The notes under the pieces were generated by a model. The model ran no database searches, was not told the DNA's origin, and saw nothing but the letters and a program-made list of their open reading frames with translations. 8,424 bases of DNA from Patescibacteria group bacterium (lineage in GTDB: Bacteria; Patescibacteriota; UBA1384; XYA2-FULL-43-10; CAINNR01): the NCBI GenBank assembly GCA_028690755.1, contig JAQVAO010000019.1:1-8424 (forward strand), written 5' to 3'. Positions 1 to 6,088 of this stretch are shown piece after piece. How positions within the stretch are numbered: the stretch's first letter is position 1; every line of letters begins with the position of its first letter. The position numbers and the translations under genes are program-made.

Positions 1-1
1 T

Positions 2-670
2 TGGCGACAATTTTATATTGATCTCGGGATTAATCGAGAAAAATTATCAGAATACGAGCATCCAAAGAAATCACTGGCTCATTATTCGAAACGCACAGTG
101 GATATTATGTATGAGTTCCCATTTGGAGTTTCTGAGCTCGCTGGTGTTGCGAATCGAACCGATTATGACTTAACACAACATGAAAAATTCTCTGGCAAGG
201 ATTTGAAATATTTTGACGAAGAATCGGGCAAGAAAATATCGCCTTATGTTATCGAGCCGACCATGGGGGTTGATCGCATAATGCTGGCTTGTCTTGTTGA
301 TGGATACAATGAATCGGATGGAGCCGATGGACGTGAAAAAGGTGATGTTGTGCTTAAAATTCATCCGAAAATTGCTCCGGTTCAGGTGGCGGTCTTTCCA
401 TTGATGAAAAAAGATGGAATGCCGGAAATTGCCAATGATATTCGTTATCAGGCGACAGTTTGTGGTTTTCGAGCGGCATACGATGAGTCGGGATCAATTG
501 GAAAACGCTATCGTCGCCAAGATGAGATTGGTACGCCTTTCTGTGTTACGGTTGATTATGATAGCTTGAAAGACAAAACAGTAACTATTCGCGACCGAGA
601 CACGATGAAACAAGAGAGGATTAAGATTTCGGAAATTAATAATTATCTTTTTGAAAAAATAAATTCATAG
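2..670 (+). CDS. glyS: Glycine--tRNA ligase, single-chain class II type, C-terminal part (5' end outside window)
   Basis: This enzyme charges tRNA-Gly with glycine in the cytoplasm. The reading frame is open from base 2, so the gene begins before the window and only about 222 residues are visible. The segment WRQFYIDLGINREKL at the left edge, then HYSKRTVDI and FPFGVSELAGVANRTDYDL, match the class II catalytic core of the alpha2 (eukaryote/archaeal-like) GlyRS. Class II motif 3 follows, with IEPTMGVDR at about bases 254-280. The anticodon-binding domain starts near VAVFPLMKKDG and ends with the family signature YRRQDEIGTPFCVTVDYD and TVTIRDRDTMKQ. The gene stops at TAG and is followed within 11 bases by a strong terminator, so it is transcriptionally separate from mraZ. 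The identification is firm; the N-terminal motifs cannot be inspected. Confidence 0.96.
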   Translation, partial: WRQFYIDLGINREKLSEYEHPKKSLAHYSKRTVDIMYEFPFGVSELAGVANRTDYDLTQHEKFSGKDLKYFDEESGKKISPYVIEPTMGVDRIMLACLVDGYNESDGADGREKGDVVLKIHPKIAPVQVAVFPLMKKDGMPEIANDIRYQATVCGFRAAYDESGSIGKRYRRQDEIGTPFCVTVDYDSLKDKTVTIRDRDTMKQERIKISEINNYLFEKINS

Positions 671-680
671 TCTGAATTAA

Positions 681-713
681 AAAAAATCACTAGTCTAGGA
701 CTGGTGATTTTTT
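681..713 (+). terminator. Rho-independent terminator of glyS
   Basis: A 15-bp stem (681-695 with 699-713) has one G-T wobble and a TAG loop. The right arm ends in six Ts and the left arm begins with six As. It lies 11 bases after the glyS stop codon. The symmetric A/T ends mean it could also work on the opposite strand, but no minus-strand gene is seen to its right. Confidence 0.9.
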
Positions 714-726
714 AGTTTAGAATATA

Positions 727-735
727 TTATCCACA
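727..735 (+). promoter_or_regulatory. Perfect DnaA box (TTATCCACA)
   Basis: The 9-mer TTATCCACA is identical to the strongest consensus DnaA box. It lies 20 bp upstream of the -35 element of the mraZ promoter, a position from which DnaA could affect transcription. Only one box was seen in this gap, so this is not an origin. By chance this exact 9-mer should occur about 0.06 times in the two strands of a window this size at even base composition, somewhat more in AT-rich DNA. The sequence match is certain; DnaA binding is inference. Confidence 0.5.
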
Positions 736-754
736 GGTAGTGGTGAAGTACCAG

Positions 755-783
755 TTGACACCGAGCTGAAGAACTTTTAATAT
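755..783 (+). promoter_or_regulatory. Promoter of the mraZ / division cluster (TTGACA-17-TAATAT)
   Basis: A perfect -35 hexamer TTGACA (755-760) is separated by exactly 17 bp from TAATAT (778-783), which matches 4 of 6 bases of the -10 consensus. Transcription would start near 789-791, giving a leader of about 135 bases before mraZ. The -10 element runs directly into the TGG repeat array, so a repressor on those repeats would block polymerase. Confidence 0.75.
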
Positions 784-820
784 GGTAACAGGTGGTAAAA
801 GGTGGGAGAAAGTGGGATAT
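781..820 (+). promoter_or_regulatory. Probable MraZ operator: four 10-bp-spaced TGG repeats
   Basis: Four consecutive 10-mers carry TGG at the same phase: 783, 793, 803 and 813. The last three read GTGGTA, GTGGGA and GTGGGA, close to the known MraZ boxes, which are TGGGN-type direct repeats about 10 bp apart (one helical turn). The array overlaps the -10 element and the expected start of transcription, and the regulator gene mraZ is the first gene downstream. The repeats are seen directly; binding and autorepression are inferred from MraZ in other bacteria. The first repeat (TATGGTAACA) is the weakest. Confidence 0.8.
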
Positions 821-868
821 GCTTAAGCCACGATCAAAAAAAATAAAAATAAAAACAAAAAGTCGATT

Positions 869-887
869 AGTAGTTTTAAAAATTACT
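869..887 (+). other. AT-rich hairpin in the mraZ leader
   Basis: An 8-bp stem (869-876 with 880-887, one G-T wobble) with a 3-base loop lies about 40 bases before the mraZ start. Ts are abundant just after it (888-891 and 896-900). It could be a weak attenuator or an mRNA structure near the ribosome site, but with mostly A-T pairs it may not be stable. An almost pure A tract (836-861) precedes it. Confidence 0.35.
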
Positions 888-924
888 TTTGCTTGATTTT
901 TCGAGGGGCGCATAAAGGTTTTAA

Positions 925-1356
925 ATGTTTATCGGTGAGTTTAAACATACAATCGATGACAAAGGGCGCGTCTCTCTTCCTTCCAAATTTCGAGCGGCGC
1001 TTGCTTCTGGTTGTGTCGTGACTCGCGGCTTGGATCGGTGCCTATGGGTTTATCCAAAAGATGAGTGGCAGAATTTAGCGGAAAAAATTGCTTCACTGCC
1101 GATAACTCAGAAGAATGCCAGAAGTTTCTCGAGATTAATGCTGGCTGGTGCGACTGACACAAATCCTGATCGAGTGGGCAGAGTTAATCTTCCGGCTTAT
1201 CTGCGAGATTACGCCGATTTAAAAAAGGATGTAGTGGTTGTTGGAATATATAACAGGATTGAAATTTGGCCAATTGATAGTTGGCAGAACTTTAAAAAAG
1301 AGATGGAAGAAAACAGTTCAGAGGTTGCCGAAAACTTATCTGAAATTGGTTTTTAA
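925..1356 (+). CDS. mraZ: Transcriptional regulator MraZ
   Basis: MraZ is a DNA-binding protein that normally sits first in the division and cell-wall cluster and represses its own promoter. The 143 residues are a normal full length. Two tandem SpoVT/AbrB-type half domains are visible, each with the conserved DxxxR signature: DDKGR at residues 11-15 within TIDDKGRVSLPSKFR, and DRVGR at 82-86 within DRVGRVNLPAYLR. The N-terminus MFIGEFKHTID is typical of the family, which fixes the ATG at 925. AAAGG at 914-918, six bases before the start, is a reasonable ribosome site. The C-terminal stretch after about residue 120 is charged and probably helical. A TGG repeat array that fits as its operator lies upstream at 781-820. 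The next gene is not the expected rsmH but an ftsL-like gene, after a 176-base structured gap. Confidence 0.96.
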   Translation: MFIGEFKHTIDDKGRVSLPSKFRAALASGCVVTRGLDRCLWVYPKDEWQNLAEKIASLPITQKNARSFSRLMLAGATDTNPDRVGRVNLPAYLRDYADLKKDVVVVGIYNRIEIWPIDSWQNFKKEMEENSSEVAENLSEIGF

Positions 1357-1365
1357 AAATATTAT

Positions 1366-1503
1366 TTTTGACCAGTAGCCAGCACCAAAAGATCCTAGCT
1401 GGATTGGAGGGGCAAAGGCTTTCAAAACTTATCAGCTTTTTTACTTTCAGCTGTTCTTTAGCTGAAAACAAAACAAAAACAAAAAGCTGGCTACTGATCA
1501 AAA
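1366..1503. repeat. Long inverted repeat enclosing alternative hairpins, mraZ-ftsL gap
   Basis: The arms 1366-1383 and 1486-1503 are complementary over 18 positions with one mismatch (C/A as plus-strand RNA, G-U wobble as minus-strand RNA). Inside lies an 8-bp hairpin, 1445-1452 with 1460-1467 and a 7-base loop. A competing 9-bp pairing joins 1433-1441 to 1481-1489, and GCTGG at 1398-1402 can pair with CCAGC at 1379-1383. AGCTG/CAGCT (1397-1401 with 1433-1437) is followed at once by TTTTTT. The element fills most of the 176 bases between mraZ and ftsL, holds no credible gene, and ends 16 bases before the ftsL ribosome site. It could be a leader that switches between forms, a small structured RNA, or remnant or mobile DNA. 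I recognise no known RNA family. Confidence 0.6.
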
Positions 1504-1532
1504 TATAGTATTTAAAACCGGAGGGAAAGACC

Positions 1533-1913
1533 GTGGGTAGAGATTTTGTTTTCACCAATTCAAGAACTAATCAAATTGGAGATAAGAAGAGAACTGTTTC
1601 TAAAAGTTTTTCTGTTGGCCCAAAGGCTTCGAGGTTTATTGCAATTGTCGTTTTTACCGCTCTTGGAATAATCTATCTCACTCAGTCAACTCAAGGGGCG
1701 GATAGAAGCTACAAAGTTAGAGATTTGTCATCAGAAAAAACTCAACTTTTAGAGCAGAGAGACAGATTAAAAATTGAAGAATCTAGGCTGGAGTCATTAA
1801 ATGAAATTGATAAATCACTAAATCCTGAGCCAACTCCGGAAGAGGAAGCTAAACTGGCACCTGTTTCAAAGGTAAATTATCTGTCTGGTGGCAGAGTTGC
1901 GTCAAACCAATAA
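1533..1913 (+). CDS. ftsL: FtsL-like divisome protein (single membrane segment plus coiled coil)
   Basis: FtsL is a small bitopic protein that, with FtsB/DivIC and FtsQ, recruits and activates the FtsW-FtsI septal synthase. Sequence conservation in the family is poor, so the call rests on architecture and position. The 126 residues comprise a basic cytoplasmic segment (about 1-34), one membrane span at about 35-50 (FIAIVVFTALGIIYLT), and a charged heptad-like helix at about 62-92 (SSEKTQLLEQRDRLKIEESR). A Pro/Glu-rich tail follows. It lies directly upstream of ftsI, the usual ftsL position. The GTG start at 1533 is supported by a strong GGAGGG site at 1520-1525, seven bases upstream. A generic FtsB/DivIC-like septum protein is the main alternative. 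Confidence 0.75.
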   Translation: MGRDFVFTNSRTNQIGDKKRTVSKSFSVGPKASRFIAIVVFTALGIIYLTQSTQGADRSYKVRDLSSEKTQLLEQRDRLKIEESRLESLNEIDKSLNPEPTPEEEAKLAPVSKVNYLSGGRVASNQ

Positions 1914-1972
1914 ATCTTAATTGTTGGCTAAGGGCCCTCTCATGCAAGGTTCGCCTTTTAACTAGTCATTCA

Positions 1973-3706
1973 ATGTCAAATATGAATAGCAGATCGGAAT
2001 TGCCGGTAAACAGAATCAAAGCAATATCTTTGTTTTTTGTGTTTTTATCATTACTTTTAGTCGCTCGACTTTTTCAGAAACAAGTTATTGAAGGCAAAGC
2101 GTATTCTGCTGAAGCAAAAAGTCAGCAACAGTTCTCGCGCGTAGAACTGGCTCAGAGAGGCAAAATTTTTTTCCATGATTCAGCTGATGATCTGTCCAAA
2201 AATTATGCGATGGCCTATGACATAAAAAGTTTTGCTCTTTATGTTGTACCAAAAAACATCGTTGATACTCATGAGGTCTCAAAAAAACTAGCATCTTTTG
2301 TTGGGCAATCAGAGATGGAAATATATGAAAAGATAAACTGTGATAAGGTTTATATTCCAGCCCTTAAAAAAGGTTTAAGTTATGATCAGGCTGATGAAAT
2401 TGAGGAGCTTGAATTATCAGGGGTATATATTTTACCCGAATATAAAAGATATTATCCTGAAGCTGACTTTTCGGCTCAAATACTCGGATTTGTTGATGCT
2501 GAGGGAAACGGTAAATACGGTTTTGAGGGCTTTTATGACAAAGAGTTGAAAGGTTCATCGGGGAGAATCACCGGCGAAAAAGATACGCTCGGTCGAGTTA
2601 TCTCGCTCCTTAGCGAAGAGAGCCCGAAAGATGGTACCAGCTATATTTTATCTATTGATCGATCGGTTAACTTTTATATAAATAGTGCGATTAAAAAAGC
2701 GGTCAAAGATTTTCAGGCGGAATCCGGCATGGCTGTTGCCGTTGATGTCAAAACGGGGAATATCATCGGTATGGCGTCGACTCCTGGATTTGATCCAAAT
2801 AATTTCTCTGAATATGCAAATAATGGTCAAGAGGAGCTTTTCAAGAATCCGATCATAAGCAATACTTATGAGCCAGGCAGTATTTTCAAACCCCTCATTG
2901 TTGCTGCTGGTCTTGATTCTGGAAAGATCACTCCGGAATCAAGTGGGGTTTTTGGTGCTTCAGTTGATGTCCAAGGATTTACAATTCATACAGCTGAAGA
3001 TAAAGCTTTTGGTCAGGAAAATATTGGGGATATATTGAAACATTCAGATAATGTTGGTATGGTTTGGGTCGGCGAACAGATTGGTAGCCAGATCATATAT
3101 GACTACATTAAAAAATTTGGATTTACAAATAAAACTGGAATTGATCTTTCAGGCGAGGGTTTAGGCATCATTCAGCCGTTTAAAGACTGGCATGATATCG
3201 GTCGGGCAACCATTAGTTTTGGTCAGGGTATTTCAGTTACCCCAATCCAAATAGTAATGGCATATGCGACAATTGCTAACGATGGAATCTTGATGCGACC
3301 GAAAGTTGTAGAAAAGATTATTAATTATGATGGGAAAATATCTGAACCAAGTACAACCGAGGTTGCTAGAGTTTTATCAGAAAAAACAGTAAACGATTTA
3401 ACCCAGATGATGATTGGAGTCGTCGAGGAAGGTTACGGAAAAAAGGCTGGAGTACCGGGGTTTTGGGTCGCAGGAAAAACTGGGACGGCACAAATCGCCA
3501 ATACTGACGGTCCGGGCTATCAAGAGGGTGTGTTTATTCATTCCTTCGCCGGTTTTGCACCAGCCGACGATCCAAAATTTGCTTTGCTTGTACGATTAGA
3601 TAAACCGAAAAATGCCCGTTTTGCCGAATCTTCTGCCGCTCCGGTTTTTGGTGACATTGCGTCTTATTTATTAAATTATTATTATCGTCTTTCGCCAAAT
3701 CGTTAA
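1973..3706 (+). CDS. ftsI: Penicillin-binding protein 2/3 family peptidoglycan transpeptidase (FtsI-like)
   Basis: This is a class B PBP that cross-links stem peptides outside the membrane; from its place after ftsL it is the septal enzyme FtsI. The 577 residues are full length. One N-terminal membrane anchor lies at about 14-32 (RIKAISLFFVFLSLLLVAR). A dimerisation/pedestal domain follows (ILPEYKRYYPE at 153-163, GSSGRITGEKD at 194-204). The transpeptidase domain carries all three catalytic motifs: SIFK with nucleophile Ser303, SDN at 358-360 and KTGT at 502-505. There is no PASTA domain. The ATG at 1973 lacks an evident Shine-Dalgarno site. The only AAGG (1946-1949) is 23 bases away and may be held in a small hairpin with a TTCG loop. 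A second in-frame ATG at 1982 is the alternative start. Murein synthesis genes continue downstream after 12 bases. Confidence 0.95.
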   Translation: MSNMNSRSELPVNRIKAISLFFVFLSLLLVARLFQKQVIEGKAYSAEAKSQQQFSRVELAQRGKIFFHDSADDLSKNYAMAYDIKSFALYVVPKNIVDTHEVSKKLASFVGQSEMEIYEKINCDKVYIPALKKGLSYDQADEIEELELSGVYILPEYKRYYPEADFSAQILGFVDAEGNGKYGFEGFYDKELKGSSGRITGEKDTLGRVISLLSEESPKDGTSYILSIDRSVNFYINSAIKKAVKDFQAESGMAVAVDVKTGNIIGMASTPGFDPNNFSEYANNGQEELFKNPIISNTYEPGSIFKPLIVAAGLDSGKITPESSGVFGASVDVQGFTIHTAEDKAFGQENIGDILKHSDNVGMVWVGEQIGSQIIYDYIKKFGFTNKTGIDLSGEGLGIIQPFKDWHDIGRATISFGQGISVTPIQIVMAYATIANDGILMRPKVVEKIINYDGKISEPSTTEVARVLSEKTVNDLTQMMIGVVEEGYGKKAGVPGFWVAGKTGTAQIANTDGPGYQEGVFIHSFAGFAPADDPKFALLVRLDKPKNARFAESSAAPVFGDIASYLLNYYYRLSPNR

Positions 3707-3714
3707 AATATACT
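3704..3714 (+). promoter_or_regulatory. Possible internal -10 element before murF
   Basis: Overlapping TAAAAT (3704-3709) and TATACT (3709-3714) lie 9 and 4 bases before the murF ATG. No Shine-Dalgarno sequence is present in the 12-base spacer, so a leaderless transcript is conceivable. No convincing -35 hexamer is found 16-18 bp upstream, and AT-rich spacers produce such matches by chance. The support is weak. Confidence 0.2.
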
Positions 3715-3718
3715 AATA

Positions 3719-4984
3719 ATGAGAAAAATCTTACTCAGTATTATCGAGTGGTGGCTATCACTATTGGCTAGATCCAAAATTAAAAAAGCTAACCCTAAGA
3801 TAATCGCTATCACTGGGTCATTTGGTAAAACTTCGACAAAGGAAGCGATTTATTTTGTTTTGTCGAAAAAATTTGGTTCTGATTGCGGCAAAAATTGGGG
3901 CAACATGAATAGTGTTGTTGGTTTGCCGCTGGCGATTCTTGGATTAAGAAATTATTCTTTTGGCCCCGGGTTCTCTCTCGATCTTTTTCGAGCCCTTTGG
4001 GGTTATTTTTTTTACCGCTTGCCTAAAATATTAGTTTTGGAGCTTGGCATTGATAAGCCGGGGGAGATGGATAAATTATTAAAAATTATCCAACCCGACA
4101 TTGGAGTATTGACTGGAATTTCAGAAACTCACCTGGAAGAGCTAAAGGATATTGAAGGAGTCAAAAGAGAAAAATCTCTGATGGTTTCCGCCATTAAAGC
4201 GGGTGGTTTTTTTATTGTTAATGGCGATGATCAAAATTGCTTGGATATTCAGCCGGGGAAAGGTGTTGAAACGATAAAATATGGTCAAAATTTTGATGTT
4301 TCTTATTCTGACTTGGAGATTAGTATTTCCGGTAATAATTTCAATATCAGAGCCAATAAAGAGATCAGGCCAGTTAAATCCAAACTCGTTGGCGAACACT
4401 CTTTAAATATTCTTCTATCGGCGACGGCGGTTTGTCTAAAAATTGGTCTCAAACTACCAGAAATTGTTGAAAGTCTGGAGCAGATTCAGCCGCAAAAAGG
4501 TAGAATGAATTTAATAAAATTGAAAAATCAGATGATTTTGGTTGATGATTCTTATAATTCAAATCCAAAATCAGCAGTCGAGGCACTTAAAACAATTTCG
4601 GCGATCGATTGGGATGGAAGAAGGGTGGCAATTTTGGGTAATATGAATGAACTCGGAGAATATACAAAAGAGGGTCATTTGAAGGTTGGGGAGGAGGCGG
4701 GAAAAACCGTCGATCTACTTCTGGTTGTTGGCCCAAATGTCGGTAATTTCCTAAAAGGAGCAAAAAAGTCTGGAATGAGCGAGGATAATATCTTCTGTTA
4801 TCCTAATCCAGAAAAATTAATCGCAGATCTTGACGAAAAACTAAAACCAAAAGATCTGATATTGGTTAAGGCATCACAAAATAAAATGCGGTTTGAGAGA
4901 GTTGCCGAACATCTGATCGGTGACATGGAAGTTTCTAGAAATATTCTGGTTCGTCAGGAAAAAAAATGGCAAAAAATTGTATAA
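3719..4984 (+). CDS. murF: MurF-like UDP-MurNAc-tripeptide--D-Ala-D-Ala ligase, N-terminal domain missing
   Basis: MurF joins D-Ala-D-Ala to the UDP-MurNAc tripeptide in the cytoplasm, using ATP. The central ATPase domain has the P-loop TGSFGKTSTK at residues 32-41. Glu108 (VLELGID), GISETHLEELKDIEGVKREK at 133-152 (with Lys152 the likely carbamylated lysine), and the C-terminal signatures GRM (261-263), DDSYNSNP (276-283) and LGNMNELGE (306-314) are typical of MurF rather than MurE or MurC. The P-loop usually lies about 100 residues in, after a substrate-binding domain. Here only about 30 residues precede it, starting with a hydrophobic segment (ILLSIIEWWLSLLA). A hydrophobic aromatic insert is seen at about 77-103. 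Total length is 421. There is no clear ribosome site before the ATG. murE does not precede it as it usually does. Confidence 0.9.
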   Translation: MRKILLSIIEWWLSLLARSKIKKANPKIIAITGSFGKTSTKEAIYFVLSKKFGSDCGKNWGNMNSVVGLPLAILGLRNYSFGPGFSLDLFRALWGYFFYRLPKILVLELGIDKPGEMDKLLKIIQPDIGVLTGISETHLEELKDIEGVKREKSLMVSAIKAGGFFIVNGDDQNCLDIQPGKGVETIKYGQNFDVSYSDLEISISGNNFNIRANKEIRPVKSKLVGEHSLNILLSATAVCLKIGLKLPEIVESLEQIQPQKGRMNLIKLKNQMILVDDSYNSNPKSAVEALKTISAIDWDGRRVAILGNMNELGEYTKEGHLKVGEEAGKTVDLLLVVGPNVGNFLKGAKKSGMSEDNIFCYPNPEKLIADLDEKLKPKDLILVKASQNKMRFERVAEHLIGDMEVSRNILVRQEKKWQKIV

Positions 4985-5003
4985 TAAAAATTGGAGGCGA
5001 TAG

Positions 5004-6017
5004 ATGGAGTTGATAATCTTTTCAAAAATTGATCTTATTCGGTTTTTTTGGCTTACAGGGCTTTCTTTTCTTATCGCAATGATTTGGACTCCACTCTTAA
5101 CAAATTTTTTATACAAAAATCGACTTGGAAAAAGAATCCGCGTAGATAAAAACACCCCGATTTTTTCCAAGCTTCACCAGCATAAATCTGGAACGCCTAC
5201 AATGGGTGGAGTGTTGATCTGGGTTACTACTGCAGTGTTAACATTAATATTTAATCTTGAGCGCCAAGCTACATGGTTGCCACTTTTTGCTCTTGTTTCT
5301 TCTGGAATTATCGGTGCGATTGATGATTTGTTAAATATCCGTGGCATTGGTGCCCATGGCGGGGGAATGAGATTTCGTGATAAATTTTTGCTCTATGCCG
5401 GAGTTGCAGCAGTTGGTGCCTGGTGGTTTTATTACAAGCTCGGGTGGAACTCAATTCATATACCCGGGCTTGGGGATTATATAATTGGTTTTTGGTATAT
5501 GCCAATATTTATTATTGCGCTGGTTTGGGCGGCATTTTCTTCGAACGAAGCCGATGGTCTTGATGGACTTGCTGGTGGAATTTTTGCTTTGTCCTATGCT
5601 GCCTATGGAATAATCGCCCTGTCACAAGGAAAAATTGAGCTGGCTTTATTTTGTGGTACTGTTATGGGTGCTCTTTTGGCGTTTCTGTGGTTCAATATAA
5701 ACCCGGCACGATTTTTTATGGGGGATACCGGTTCAATGGCCCTAGGGATTACTTTGGGAGTTATCGCTTTTCTAACAAATTCAATTGTCGTTTTTCCAAT
5801 AATTACATTTATTTTCACTATTGAAGGACTATCGTTTTTAATTCAGCGATTTTGGAAAGTTGTTTTCAAAAAGAAACTATTTTTGTCCTCACCGATACAT
5901 CATCACTTTGAAGCCGTTGGTTGGCCGGAGCAGAAGATTGTTATGCGTTTTTGGGTCATCGGTGCCGCTTCGGCAGTTATCGGTCTCGCTATTGCTCTCT
6001 TTGGGAAGGGATTCTGA
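5004..6017 (+). CDS. mraY: Phospho-N-acetylmuramoyl-pentapeptide transferase (MraY)
   Basis: MraY is the integral membrane enzyme that transfers phospho-MurNAc-pentapeptide from UDP to undecaprenyl phosphate, making lipid I. The 337 residues form many hydrophobic spans, consistent with the ten-helix family fold. The signatures appear in order: HQHKSGTPTMGG (58-69), the aspartate pair in GAIDDLLNIRG (Asp107, Asp108), NEADGLDGLAGG (181-192, where most homologues have T at residue 183), FFMGDTGSMALG (237-248), and the HHHFE loop at 299-303 followed by GWPEQKIVMRFW. The ATG is supported by GGAGG at 4993-4997, six bases upstream, and murF ends 19 bases before it. The stop TGA at 6015 is built into a small hairpin. 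In most clusters murD follows at once; here a foreign-looking gene intervenes. Confidence 0.97.
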   Translation: MELIIFSKIDLIRFFWLTGLSFLIAMIWTPLLTNFLYKNRLGKRIRVDKNTPIFSKLHQHKSGTPTMGGVLIWVTTAVLTLIFNLERQATWLPLFALVSSGIIGAIDDLLNIRGIGAHGGGMRFRDKFLLYAGVAAVGAWWFYYKLGWNSIHIPGLGDYIIGFWYMPIFIIALVWAAFSSNEADGLDGLAGGIFALSYAAYGIIALSQGKIELALFCGTVMGALLAFLWFNINPARFFMGDTGSMALGITLGVIAFLTNSIVVFPIITFIFTIEGLSFLIQRFWKVVFKKKLFLSSPIHHHFEAVGWPEQKIVMRFWVIGAASAVIGLAIALFGKGF

Positions 6018-6037
6018 GTTGAACTCATAGTTTTTTT
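6015..6037 (+). terminator. Weak intrinsic terminator candidate at the end of mraY
   Basis: A 5-bp stem (TGAGT 6015-6019 with ACTCA 6023-6027, loop TGA) includes the mraY stop codon. TAG and then seven Ts (6031-6037) follow. The stem is short, so termination would be partial at best. It shares bases with the -35 element of the next promoter. Confidence 0.35.
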
Positions 6038-6047
6038 CTGTTAAATT
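6019..6047 (+). promoter_or_regulatory. Promoter of the dUTPase-dCMP deaminase gene (TTGAAC-17-TAAATT, extended -10)
   Basis: TTGAAC (6019-6024, 4 of 6 consensus bases) is separated by 17 bp from TAAATT (6042-6047). A TG at 6039-6040 gives an extended -10. Transcription would start near 6053-6055, about 35 bases before the preferred start codon. Together with the terminator at 7172-7193 this makes the fused gene an independent unit. Confidence 0.55.
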
Positions 6048-6072
6048 ACTTCTGAGCTCAAAACAGTCACTT

Positions 6073-6080
6073 GGAAGGGG
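6073..6080 (+). promoter_or_regulatory. Ribosome site that decides the start of the fused gene
   Basis: GGAAGGGG is eight bases upstream of the TTG at 6089, an ordinary spacing. The earlier in-frame TTG codons at 6071 and 6083 would overlap this site or lie only two bases after it. This favours 6089 as the start. Confidence 0.55.
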
Positions 6081-6088
6081 TTTTGACA

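Noticed and set aside
695..913. 72-codon minus-strand reading frame upstream of mraZ
   Set aside because: It spans the glyS terminator, the promoter and the MraZ repeats. The composition is explained by A/T tracts and no domain is visible.
1357..1532. A remnant of rsmH in the gap
   Set aside because: No fragment in any frame resembles the methyltransferase; 176 bases of hairpins and A tracts are all that is present.
1292..1558. 88-codon minus-strand reading frame over the mraZ-ftsL gap
   Set aside because: It overlaps both flanking genes and runs through the inverted repeat. The protein is low-complexity and has no recognisable motif, so it is a shadow.
1944..1960. tRNA T-arm-like GGTTCGCC
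   Set aside because: The surrounding bases cannot form acceptor, D and anticodon arms; it is only a 4-bp hairpin.
6015..6043. UGA read as glycine (Gracilibacteria-type code), extending mraY to the TAA at 6042-6044
   Set aside because: MraY already ends at its normal place and length. No gene here has a TGA inside a conserved region, so the standard code explains everything.
6071..6088. TTG at 6071 as start of the fused gene
   Set aside because: The best ribosome site (6073-6080) would lie inside the coding region. The TTG at 6089 has proper spacing; 6071 is kept as an alternative.
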